Assembly (NCBI RefSeq): GCF_024169245.1
Contig: NZ_JALJWP010000001.1
Span: 3,721,501-3,785,500, forward strand
Direction: 5' to 3'
Length of the DNA stretch: 64,000 nucleotides
Source of the DNA: Pseudomonas koreensis
GTDB taxonomy: Bacteria > Pseudomonadota > Gammaproteobacteria > Pseudomonadales > Pseudomonadaceae
Below, in pieces: positions 17,590 to 25,130 of this stretch. Position 1 is the first letter of the stretch; every line of letters starts with the position of its first letter. The translations under genes and the position numbers were made by a program. The notes under the pieces are model-generated. The model worked only from the letters and a program-made list of their open reading frames with translations, was not told where the DNA came from and made no database searches.

Positions 17590-18849
17590 TTATCCGGTGA
17601 TCAGTTGAAGATATAACCAATAGAGCAGGGCGACGACGCTGATGCCTGCGCCCAACAGGCACACGGCACCCCAGCCGAAGTGCGCGTAGGTATAAGTAGC
17701 CGCGATCGCACCCAGGCCGCTGCCCACCGAGTAGAAGCACATGTAGGCGCCGACGAGGCGGCTCTGGGCGTCGGGTCGTGCGGCAAGGATCAGGCTCTGG
17801 TTGGTCACATGCACCGCCTGCACGGCGAAATCCAGCAGGACGACCCCCACGACCATCGCCAGCAGCGAACTTTCGACGAACGCGGTGGGTAACCAGGACA
17901 GCGTCAACAGCGCCAGCGCCACGCCCGTGGTGCGATTACCCAGTCCTTGATCCGCCAGGCGTCCCGCTCGGGCCGCCGCCAGTGCTCCCGCTACGCCGGC
18001 CAGGCCGAACAGCCCGATCTGCGTATGCGAAAGTGACAGGGGCGGAGCGCTCAGCGGCAAGACCATTGACGTCCACAACACGCTGAAAGCGGCGAAGATC
18101 AGCAGCGCGAAAGTGCCTCTGACACGCAGTGTGCGCTCAGTCAGATACAGCTCGAACACCGACCCCAGCAGCTTCCAGTAGCTGCCTTGCGCAGGCGGCT
18201 TGGCCGAGGCGGGCATGGTTCGAAACAGCACCAGGGCCATCGCCACCATCAACGCTGCCGAGACGAAATAAACGCCGCGCCAGCCCGCCAGATCGGCAAC
18301 GGCTCCGGCAACGAAGCGAGCCAGCAGGATACCCAGCACGACACCACCGGTGACGGTGCCAACGGTTTCGCCGCGTTGTTCGGGGCTGGCCAGGGTAGCC
18401 GCGTAGGCGACCACCACTTGCACGACGACGGCCATCAATCCGACCAGGACCATCGCGCCGAGCAGCATGCCCCAATCCTGAGCCAGGCCAACGGCGGACA
18501 GCGCCACGGCTGAAAGCAACAGTTGTGTAAGGATAAGTTTCTTGCGGTTCAGCAGGTCGCCAAGGGGCACGATGAACAGCAAACCGACTGCATAACCGGC
18601 CTGAGTGGCGGTGACGACAATGCCGATCGTGCCGGGTGATACAGAAAGGCTGGCGGCCATGGACTCCAGCAAAGGCTGGGCGAAGTAGACGTTTGCTACC
18701 GCCATGGCGCAGGTAATTGCGAAGAGGAAAGTCTGGTAGCGGCTTAAAGTCGAAGGCGCTGTACCTCGAGACGTCCGGGTGTAGCCACCGGCCGCTTTGT
18801 CGCCCTCGACGTCCATCTTTACCGGGGCATGAGGCTTGTACGGCATCAT
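17590..18849 (-). CDS. MFS exporter (YnfM/sugar-efflux-like)
   Basis: The 419-residue protein has a 35-residue soluble N-terminus and twelve helices with the MFS loop motif GDLLNRKKLILTQ and the antiporter-type motif in helix 5 (TVTGGVVLGILLARFVAG). It is divergent from an HxlR regulator across a 142-base gap with a palindrome, a common arrangement for redox- or xenobiotic-induced efflux pumps. The start could be at 18849 or the second ATG one codon later. Confidence 0.85.
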   Translation of the reverse strand: MMPYKPHAPVKMDVEGDKAAGGYTRTSRGTAPSTLSRYQTFLFAITCAMAVANVYFAQPLLESMAASLSVSPGTIGIVVTATQAGYAVGLLFIVPLGDLLNRKKLILTQLLLSAVALSAVGLAQDWGMLLGAMVLVGLMAVVVQVVVAYAATLASPEQRGETVGTVTGGVVLGILLARFVAGAVADLAGWRGVYFVSAALMVAMALVLFRTMPASAKPPAQGSYWKLLGSVFELYLTERTLRVRGTFALLIFAAFSVLWTSMVLPLSAPPLSLSHTQIGLFGLAGVAGALAAARAGRLADQGLGNRTTGVALALLTLSWLPTAFVESSLLAMVVGVVLLDFAVQAVHVTNQSLILAARPDAQSRLVGAYMCFYSVGSGLGAIAATYTYAHFGWGAVCLLGAGISVVALLYWLYLQLITG

Positions 18850-18906
18850 TCCATCCTTGGATTGTGGTTTCGAATCGAAACCGATGCGTTGATTTTTAGC
18901 AAATCA

Positions 18907-18923
18907 GGTTGTTAAATACAACC
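18907..18923. promoter_or_regulatory. Palindromic operator candidate for the HxlR regulator
   Basis: GGTTGTTAAATACAACC is a 6-5-6 inverted repeat with perfect arms, placed between the divergent MFS and HxlR genes. HxlR-family proteins bind AT-rich dyads in such gaps. Confidence 0.7.
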
Positions 18924-18991
18924 ACATTTCAAAAACATTTTCGTCTGACGTTGGATCATTCTATTCATCAGACCTGCAGCCCTGGAGAGAC

Positions 18992-19447
18992 ATGGCCAGA
19001 CAGCAACTACTGGCACAGAGCGAATGCCCCGTGGCCCGTACACTCGAGGCAATCGGCGATCGCTGGGTTCTGATGATCATTCGTGACGCGTTTGATGATG
19101 TTCGTCGCTTCAGTGAGTTTCAGAAGCGTCTTGGCCTGGCCAAGAACATCCTGACGGTCAAACTGAAAATGCTTGTCGAGCTGGGTGTGCTGGAAATTCA
19201 GCCGGCGTCGGACGGCAGTGCCTACAAGGAGTACGTGCTCACCGACATGGGCCGCGCGGTGTTTCCCATCGTCGTCAGCCTGCGCCAGTGGGGCGAGCGC
19301 TTCCTGTTTGCGGAGGGTGAGGAGCACTCGATTTTGCTCGACAACGAGCGGGCCGAGCCCGTTGAGACCATCGCCGTGCGCTCCAGGGCCGGCGTGGTGC
19401 TGACCCCGACCGATTGTCACCGAAAAGTGGTCACGCGCAGGCGCTGA
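18992..19447 (+). CDS. HxlR-family transcriptional regulator
   Basis: The 151-residue protein has the HxlR winged-helix signature: CPVARTLEAIGDRWVLMIIRDAFDDVRRFSEFQKRLG, with Cys12 as the conserved N-terminal cysteine often used for redox sensing, followed by NILTVKLKMLVELGVLE and the YVLTDMGRAVFPIV wing. It is divergent from the MFS exporter and probably controls it. The C-terminal 25 residues extend beyond the usual length. Confidence 0.9.
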   Translation: MARQQLLAQSECPVARTLEAIGDRWVLMIIRDAFDDVRRFSEFQKRLGLAKNILTVKLKMLVELGVLEIQPASDGSAYKEYVLTDMGRAVFPIVVSLRQWGERFLFAEGEEHSILLDNERAEPVETIAVRSRAGVVLTPTDCHRKVVTRRR

Positions 19448-19522
19448 AGCGGCGCACAGCCGTCAACCTGTTCATGTGTCCATCGCGAGCAGGCACGCTT
19501 CCACTCTGGAACGCGGTCAAAC

Positions 19523-19550
19523 TGTGGGAGCGAGCCTGCTCGCTAAGAGG
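19523..19550. repeat. Single REP element
   Basis: GTGGGAGCGAGCCTGCTCGC followed by a degenerate tail, between the HxlR and DUF6124-like genes. Confidence 0.8.
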
Positions 19551-19585
19551 CCGGCTTGAACAGCGAATAGCTCAGCCGGCCGGCA

Positions 19586-19945
19586 TCACCCCGCCAATTC
19601 CAGATTATCCAGCACCCGATTCACCGCCAGCTCACTGAGCATGATCAGCTGTGCAATTCCCATCAATGTCCGGCGCTGCGACGGCTTCACCAGCCCGGCG
19701 AATTCCTGGGCGATGGTTTTCGCCGAGGCGAGGGTTTCGCAGGCGTTGGCCAGCAGATCTTCGTTTTTGGTGTCGGCGGTGACGGCGTACATGGCGCGGG
19801 GGCTTTGCGGCGGCGGGGTGGAGCCGGGCGGGCAGAGGTAATGGTCGAGGGCGCGGTCGGCGGCTTCGTGGAGTTTTTTTGAATCGAGGGATTCGTAGGG
19901 GGAGGTGGGGTCGGTTTCAGGTGGATTCGGTGTGGGTTTGAACAT
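19586..19945 (-). CDS. DUF6124-like small protein, copy 1
   Basis: A 119-residue protein beginning MFKPTPNPPETDPTSPYESLDSKKLHEAADRALDHYL, then an alpha-helical half (TLASAKTIAQEFAGLVK, RRTLMGIAQLIMLSELAVNRVLDN). It is the same length as, and clearly paralogous to, the protein at 36135-36494. This looks like the Pseudomonas family DUF6124; the label is from memory. No membrane segment or signal peptide is seen. It is preceded by a ~300-base conserved leader with paired octamers. Function is unknown. Confidence 0.85.
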   Translation of the reverse strand: MFKPTPNPPETDPTSPYESLDSKKLHEAADRALDHYLCPPGSTPPPQSPRAMYAVTADTKNEDLLANACETLASAKTIAQEFAGLVKPSQRRTLMGIAQLIMLSELAVNRVLDNLELAG

Positions 19946-20250
19946 GGTCTTCTTTTTCCTGTCTGGAAGCGGCCACTCCGAGCTACTAAACAGGGGGTGG
20001 CAGCTGTACGCAGGTTAGTAGACCGGGGAAAAGAAGAAAGCCGGCGCGCCCGAAAGCGCCCTACGCACAGCCGCCATCAAGTGCAGGCCTGAAAAAGCCT
20101 GTGTGATGAACACCGGTGCAACCTTCTTTTGCCACGGGCTACTAAACCCGATCACTGGAAATCAGTGACGCGAATCAAGTTACCGATGGCCCTCCAGACG
20201 CACAAGCCGGCGGATTCTGGCGTAGTCGTAGGTAGCGGCGCAAGACGTTG
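19946..20250 (-). promoter_or_regulatory. Structured leader of DUF6124-like gene, copy 1
   Basis: On the gene strand this leader shares a 38-base identical block with copy 2 (20195-20232 here) and then the same order of hairpins. TCACTG/CAGTGA is followed by CGGG-TTTAGTAG-CCCG (loop at 20139-20146), then a closed multi-hairpin unit whose junction holds CTACTAAC (20014-20021), then a stem whose loop is again TTTAGTAG (19983-19990), 37 bases before the ATG. The junction octamer matches the reverse complement of the loops in seven of eight positions. Stems differ from copy 2 in a compensatory way (for example GGCGC/GCGCC where copy 2 has AGACC/GGTCT). Confidence 0.7.
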
Positions 20251-20406
20251 TAGTCTTGCGCCGGTAACACGGCGTGTCTTTTAAACAGCAGTGCCGAACC
20301 ATTTAAACAACTGCACATTCCCCAGCGGAATGCCCCCTATGAAATCATTGGATTTTTCTTCTCCGCTCCCACGGCGTAGCGTGCCGTGAAGACAAGGAGC
20401 ATCGCC

Positions 20407-21123
20407 ATGACCCAACCTGCCACTGATTCCACCGCCAAATTCGACACCTCTCGCGCCAACGAATACGCCCGACAAAGCCGCATTGCCCTGGCGGGTTACG
20501 ATGCCTGCCACGACTTGTCCGCCTGCATGCTCGCCGCCAGCCTCGGCCCGTCGCGTTCGGCAAACGTGCTGGTGGTGGGCGCGGGCGGCACGGCGCAGGA
20601 AATCATCGCCATCGCCGCGCTGGAGCCGCAGTGGAACTTCACAGCGCTCGATCCTTCCGAGCCGATGCTGGAGGCTGCAACCGAGCATCTGCGCGCCAAT
20701 GATTTATTGCACAGGACTCAGATACATCTGGGCCACGTCGAGGACTTGCCAGCGCAAGCGTCATTTGACGCCGCCACGCTGATCGGCGTGCTCCACCACT
20801 TGGGCGGCGACGCAGCCAAGCAGCAAATCCTGCACTCCATTCAGGCTCGTCTCAAGCCCGGCGCGCCGTTGATCGTGGCCGGCAATCATTACGCTTACAC
20901 AAGTCAACCGTTGCTGCTGCAAGCCTGGAGCCAGCGCTGGCGACAGCAGGGCGCAACCGCCGACGAGGTGCAGGCGAAACTCGGGAAGATCTTGCAGGGC
21001 GCTGATCCGCCGCACTCGGAGGCGGCGGTTCAGGCGTTGTTGCATGACGCCGGATTCGGCGACGCGACCCGGTTTTTCAGCAGTCTGTTCTGGGGCGCAT
21101 GGCTGACCTGCAAAATCAGTTGA
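20407..21123 (+). CDS. Class I SAM-dependent methyltransferase
   Basis: The 238-residue protein has the Rossmann-type motifs of class I methyltransferases: motif I VLVVGAGGTAQEIIAIA (about residues 55-71), an acidic residue at the end of strand 2 (FTALDPSEPM), and DAATLIGVLHHLGG after strand 4. The substrate is not identifiable. The ATG at 20407 follows AAGGAGC; an upstream ATG at 20386 lacks a ribosome site. Its promoter must lie in 20251-20406, next to the divergent DUF6124 leader. Confidence 0.85.
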   Translation: MTQPATDSTAKFDTSRANEYARQSRIALAGYDACHDLSACMLAASLGPSRSANVLVVGAGGTAQEIIAIAALEPQWNFTALDPSEPMLEAATEHLRANDLLHRTQIHLGHVEDLPAQASFDAATLIGVLHHLGGDAAKQQILHSIQARLKPGAPLIVAGNHYAYTSQPLLLQAWSQRWRQQGATADEVQAKLGKILQGADPPHSEAAVQALLHDAGFGDATRFFSSLFWGAWLTCKIS

Positions 21124-21137
21124 ACAATTCGGTTTGC

Positions 21138-21386
21138 CTAAGCCTCCGTCCAGTTCAGCGCAGCGGTTTCGCGCCACTTCACCTCGGTAATCCCATAGCG
21201 CTCGGCCTGGGGCTTGGAAACCACTTTCAACGGTGGCTTGCCGGGTTTCGGAATCGGCGCAATACCGGCGTCACAGCTCGCCCAATGCCAAGCGTCGGCG
21301 TTGCGCATACTCTTGGCGCGGATGACGAATGATTTTGGCTGGTCGTGCAGTTTGTATTCGATGACGAAAATATCGGTGTTACGCAT
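21138..21386 (-). CDS. Small conserved hypothetical protein (DUF6555-like)
   Basis: An 82-residue soluble protein: FVIEYKLHDQPKSFVIRAKSMRNADAWHWASCDAGI, then a basic proline-rich stretch and ERYGITEVKWR. I recall similar small Pseudomonas proteins under DUF6555, with moderate certainty. The ATG at 21386 has GAGGAA upstream (reverse strand). It lies 84 bases downstream of another small gene on the same strand. Function unknown. Confidence 0.7.
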   Translation of the reverse strand: MRNTDIFVIEYKLHDQPKSFVIRAKSMRNADAWHWASCDAGIAPIPKPGKPPLKVVSKPQAERYGITEVKWRETAALNWTEA

Positions 21387-21470
21387 GAGTTCCTCCTTAC
21401 GCTCATACGTAAATGATTTTGTCCGACAAGAAAAATTCAAAGGATTTTCTGGCCAGATGATCGGCGTCAC

Positions 21471-21713
21471 TCAGCGCTCTGGAACGCGGTTCTTCATGAA
21501 GCCGCGCAGGTTCATCAGGAACAGGCAAAGCTGCAGAACGATCAGCGCGTACGCCCCGGCGTAGACGCCCCAGATCACCCACAACAGATTGCTCAGACTG
21601 AAACAAACGAAACCGCTCATACGCCGTTGCGGTCGCTGCGAACCGATCAGCCACGCGGCCAGTACGGTGACCAGCATCGCCGGCCATTGCAGCCAATCCA
21701 GATATGCCAACAT
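21471..21713 (-). CDS. Small two- to three-helix membrane protein
   Basis: An 80-residue membrane protein with hydrophobic segments at about residues 5-20, 32-50 and 52-68 (VCFSLSNLLWVIWGVYAGAYALIVLQLCLFLMNLRG), ending in a basic tail. It resembles the small PQ-loop-like or nicotinamide-type membrane proteins common in proteobacteria, but I cannot name the family. The ATG at 21713 has GAGGATGG just before it on the reverse strand. Confidence 0.65.
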   Translation of the reverse strand: MLAYLDWLQWPAMLVTVLAAWLIGSQRPQRRMSGFVCFSLSNLLWVIWGVYAGAYALIVLQLCLFLMNLRGFMKNRVPER

Positions 21714-21816
21714 TCCATCCTCTGCATGGATTTGCTTGATGCAGAAATGGTACACAGCAACCGATTGTGGGTCACCGCCCGCACGGCTGCGCGTTGCAAT
21801 GACGGTGCAAACAGTT

Positions 21817-21845
21817 TCGCCCGGCAGGTGCCGGGCGAAGATTTT
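21817..21845. terminator. Intrinsic hairpin after the metallo-hydrolase gene
   Basis: TTCGCCCGGC and GCCGGGCGAA pair perfectly around AGGT (21817-21840). A short T-run follows on the plus strand. It lies just downstream of the minus-strand hydrolase gene. Confidence 0.65.
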
Positions 21846-21857
21846 TCAAGCGCGCAA

Positions 21858-22790
21858 TCAGTAGTCCCAGATCGCCGGAATCCACCGGAACGCGTCGCCG
21901 TTGACCGCGACGCGACCGACCGAAGGGAAGGCCAGGTGCGTGGCGACAAACAACTCGCCGCTGGCGGCAGCTTCCTTGAGCAGACGCACGCGGACATCCA
22001 CCGATTTGGCCGGATCGTGTTCAAAACCGTTGTGCCAGTCGGGGTGATCGAACGCCACCGGGAACAGCGCATCACCGGCGAAGGTCAGGCGTTCGCCGCC
22101 GGAGTTGACGTAGACCACGCAGTGCCCTGGCGTATGCCCGCCGGTGAGTTTGGCGACCACACCGGGAGCGACCTGACATTCGTCTTCGAAAATTTGCAGC
22201 TTGCTTTCATAGTGATTGATGAAGGCATTGGCGGTGCTGCGCAGGACGTCCGGCACTGGCGCGGGCATGTCTGTGTACGTGAAGTCCGGTGTAGTCCAGA
22301 AATTCACTTCGGCTGCGGTAACGTGGATGCGCACGTCGTCGCGCAGACGGCTTTTCACCGAGTCGACCAGCAAACCACCGATGTGGTCCATGTGCATGTG
22401 GGTGATGACGATATCGGTGATGTCGGCAAGGTCCACCCCGGCAGCGGCCAGGCGCTTGGGAAACTGCCCGGCGCGCGGGAAACCGGGGAATTGCCCGCCG
22501 AGCCCGGCGTCGACGAGGATGATTTGTGCGCCGCTGCGCACCACCAGCACATTGAGCGCCCAGTCGAACGCGTCAGGGCCCAGGTACATGTCCTTGAACC
22601 ACGCGGCGCGGTCGGCGGGATCGGCGTTGGTCGACATGGTCTGGGTCGGCAACGGCAACACGCCGTCGCTGATCACCATCACGTCGATGTCGCCCAGGCG
22701 TAGGGCGTAGCGCGATGGCACCAGTTCTTCGCTCGGGTCTTGCAGGGTCACGGCACGGTTGGCGGTGAAGGAATCCAGATGCAGGGTCAT
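21858..22790 (-). CDS. Metallo-beta-lactamase-fold hydrolase
   Basis: The 310-residue protein has the zinc-binding signature THMHMDHIGG (HxHxDH), then GGHTPGHCVVYV and FAGDALF, giving the complete set of MBL-fold ligands. The absence of a signal peptide points to a cytoplasmic hydrolase of the lactonase or N-acyl-homoserine-lactonase-like type rather than a beta-lactamase. It is 40 bases downstream of the flavin oxidoreductase on the same strand; the two probably form an operon. Confidence 0.88.
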   Translation of the reverse strand: MTLHLDSFTANRAVTLQDPSEELVPSRYALRLGDIDVMVISDGVLPLPTQTMSTNADPADRAAWFKDMYLGPDAFDWALNVLVVRSGAQIILVDAGLGGQFPGFPRAGQFPKRLAAAGVDLADITDIVITHMHMDHIGGLLVDSVKSRLRDDVRIHVTAAEVNFWTTPDFTYTDMPAPVPDVLRSTANAFINHYESKLQIFEDECQVAPGVVAKLTGGHTPGHCVVYVNSGGERLTFAGDALFPVAFDHPDWHNGFEHDPAKSVDVRVRLLKEAAASGELFVATHLAFPSVGRVAVNGDAFRWIPAIWDY

Positions 22791-22830
22791 GGTGTTCTCC
22801 TTGTTCTCAGGGCAAAAGTGCAGGGCGAAA

Positions 22831-24033
22831 TCAAGCCACCGGGATCAGTGGGTCGGCGGCCGCGAGGGCAGTGCGACGATCGGCGGCCGGCGGGTAGATC
22901 CACACGGTGTTGATTTGCGTCTTCAGCTCTTTGGCTTCGGCCCTGACCAGTTTCAGCTGTCGATCCCAGCCCTCGGTGTACACCGCGCCCCAGGCGCCAA
23001 GGTCAAGGCACGTCACGTATTTCGGCTGACGGTAAATCGTTGGAGCCACGCCGAGCAGATCTGCCGCGGCGTTGTTGCCGGCATAACGACCCAGGCTGAT
23101 CGCGTGCTGGCAGGACATCGCCGCGTAGTTGCCGAGGTCGTCGGTGGCAGCGCGGGCGACGTCGCCGGCGGCGAATACATGATCGATGCCTTGTACCTTG
23201 AGGTTGCCGTCAACGTGCAGGCGGCCCTGGCCATCACGTTCGGCGTCGAGCTGCTCGGTGAGCGGGCTGGCGCGGAAACCCACGGTCCAGATGACGGTGT
23301 GGCTTTCGATGTGGCGGCCATCGGCGAGCGTGACGCCGTTGGCATCCACAGCGGCAACGCTGGCGTCGACGATCCATTCGATGCCCAGTTCGTTGGATGC
23401 TTCGATGATCGAAGGGCGAATGCCATCGCCCATGGTTGCGGCAATATCCTTGCTGCGATCGACGATGATCACGCGCAGGTCTTGATCCTCACCGAGAATC
23501 GCGCGCAGGCGCGCCGGCATTTCCGTCGCGGTTTCAATCCCGGTGAAACCGCCACCGGCGACTACCACGGTGTTGCGGGCAACGCTGGCCGGTTGGTTGG
23601 CCAAAGCCATCAGATGGCGTTCCAGTCGCGCCGAGGATTCGATCTGATCGACGTCGAACGCATGTTCCTTGAGCCCGGGAACCGGAGGCCGGGCGAGTTG
23701 GCTGCCGCTGGCGAGAATCAGTCGGTCGTAAGAGAGTTGGCCCGGACGCCCGGCCTCGTCGCGGTAACCGACGTGGCGCGCCGAAGCATCGATGCTTTCA
23801 GCAGTGCCTTTGAAGAAACGCACGCCCACCGCATCGAACAACGCGTCCAGCGGCGCGTACATGCTGTGCACGTCCGGCTCATAGAAGCGCGGACGAATGC
23901 GCAATTCGGCTTGGGGGGCGAGCAGTGTGATCTCCACGTCCTGACGGTCATGCATGTCCAGCAAACGCGCGGCGCTCAACGCACTCCACAGCCCGCCGAA
24001 ACCCGCACCGATCACCAATAATTGCTGTTTCAT
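22831..24033 (-). CDS. FAD/NAD(P)-dependent oxidoreductase, NDH-2-like
   Basis: The 400-residue protein has two dinucleotide-binding motifs, an N-terminal FAD site (LLVIGAGFGGLWSALSAA) and an internal NAD(P) site (VVVAGGGFTGIETATEM), plus the FAAGDVARA motif that contacts the flavin. This is the layout of type II NADH dehydrogenases and related pyridine nucleotide-disulfide-type oxidoreductases. The C-terminus lacks an evident membrane helix. It is upstream of the MBL hydrolase in a probable two-gene operon; the physiological acceptor is unknown. Confidence 0.87.
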   Translation of the reverse strand: MKQQLLVIGAGFGGLWSALSAARLLDMHDRQDVEITLLAPQAELRIRPRFYEPDVHSMYAPLDALFDAVGVRFFKGTAESIDASARHVGYRDEAGRPGQLSYDRLILASGSQLARPPVPGLKEHAFDVDQIESSARLERHLMALANQPASVARNTVVVAGGGFTGIETATEMPARLRAILGEDQDLRVIIVDRSKDIAATMGDGIRPSIIEASNELGIEWIVDASVAAVDANGVTLADGRHIESHTVIWTVGFRASPLTEQLDAERDGQGRLHVDGNLKVQGIDHVFAAGDVARAATDDLGNYAAMSCQHAISLGRYAGNNAAADLLGVAPTIYRQPKYVTCLDLGAWGAVYTEGWDRQLKLVRAEAKELKTQINTVWIYPPAADRRTALAAADPLIPVA

Positions 24034-24344
24034 AATGTGCTCCCTGACGCTGATGGATGGATGAAACCCGAGCCCGATCCGGACTCTGGCGTGACGATCA
24101 CTGGCCGCCGCAACTGCTTGCCGTACTGCCTGGCGCTCAATCGTTCGCTGTCGAGAGTCATGCTAGGGCGGGGAGGCCGCGGGCGCAGTTGTCCATCGGT
24201 GTGCGGGGGGTACGCATGGGTGGAAGGGGGGTATACGAAGGTATGGGGGGGGCGGAGGCGGGAGTTTCAATGCATAAAGGATGGACGACCATCAGCCGAT
24301 GTTTCCAGTGGTCCCTTTAGCCGCAGCGCGATTCAGTCTCCTGG
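24034..24344. other. Intergenic region with G-tract-rich segment
   Basis: No gene is seen in 311 bases. On the plus strand 24165-24265 has repeated runs of three to eight Gs separated by short spacers, which could form G-quadruplexes or a slippage-prone tract. It lies upstream of the minus-strand oxidoreductase and so includes its promoter. Confidence 0.5.
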
Positions 24345-24696
24345 CTAGTGGCGAACTGCTGAGCCGTCCTGGAGCATAAATTTCAGCCCAATGCCCACGC
24401 CTTTAAGTACCTCGGTCACGCGGTCGATAAAGATTTGACCTTGGTCCGGCAGTTCATAAAGGCCATTGATACGAATCTCCGGATTTTTGCCTTTGGCTGG
24501 CGGGTAGCTTTGCAGCAGTTCACCGCTCTCAATGAACGCGATGTAGGTGTTGATCTTCTCTTGAAGCAGAAGCAAGTGTTCACCCTGTTGGGCTTTGGCG
24601 CCCCATTCCAGATGATCCGATGACGAGTACGACGTTGTCAGGTTCGCACTCGGGCACCGCGATGATGTCGACGACTTTTGTCTCGGTGATGGAAAT
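24345..24696 (-). pseudogene. Decayed second copy of the toxin immunity gene
   Basis: Translating this segment in two frames gives a protein parallel to the intact immunity gene at 24774-25112: ISITETKVVDIIAVPECEPDNVVLVI, then after a shift DHLEWGAKAQQGEHLLLLQEKINTYIAFIESGELL and a similar end. Two lesions are visible. The start codon position, after a good AAGGGAA ribosome site, reads ATT where the intact copy has ATG. About two bases are missing near 24618 compared with the intact copy. It could be a residual orphan immunity gene; the second frame alone has 76 residues from an internal ATG. Confidence 0.75.
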
Positions 24697-24773
24697 GTCT
24701 GTTCCCTTAGGCACGTGCAGCAGTATAAGTGTGGCCATCTGGAATGGCCGCAACGTACATGATCGCGAGGCCG

Positions 24774-25112
24774 TTATTCCGCTTTGAGCACAAATTCGAA
24801 TCCAATCCCCACTTCCTTTAGGGTCTCGACCACGCTATCTACGAACAGCTCGCCTTGTTCGGACAATTCATATTTGCCTTGTACGCGGATAACAGGTGAC
24901 TTGCCGAGTGCGCCGGGGATTTCGGTATAGATTTCACCACTCTCGATGAACGCGATGTAATTGTTGATCTTTTCCTGCAGCACAAGCAGGTGCTCGCCTT
25001 GTTGGGTCTTTTCCCCCCACTCGAGATGATCAGCAATGCCCAAGATAATTTTATTGCTGTCCCACTTTGGGATGCCCCACATGTCGATGGTTTTGGCGTC
25101 AGTTACGGACAT
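24774..25112 (-). CDS. Immunity protein for the pyocin-domain nuclease (DUF6572-like)
   Basis: A 112-residue acidic soluble protein (ADHLEWGEKTQQGEHLLVLQEKINNYIAFIESGEIY; KYELSEQGELFVDSVVETLKEVGIGFEF) of the type I recall as DUF6572, which occurs next to polymorphic toxins. It begins 18 bases after the toxin stop, on the same strand. That order, toxin then immunity with a tiny gap, supports an immunity role. A degraded homologue follows downstream. The pairing is inferred from context. Confidence 0.75.
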   Translation of the reverse strand: MSVTDAKTIDMWGIPKWDSNKIILGIADHLEWGEKTQQGEHLLVLQEKINNYIAFIESGEIYTEIPGALGKSPVIRVQGKYELSEQGELFVDSVVETLKEVGIGFEFVLKAE

Positions 25113-25130
25113 TTGAGTTCCTTTGTTCCG

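Noticed and set aside
19946..20250. Retron or CRISPR-like interpretation of the paired octamers
   Set aside because: There is no reverse transcriptase or Cas gene near either copy, and the three octamers are not regularly spaced repeats with unique spacers.
24034..24344. Short plus-strand frame across the G-rich region
   Set aside because: Composition is driven by G-runs; no ribosome site or motif.
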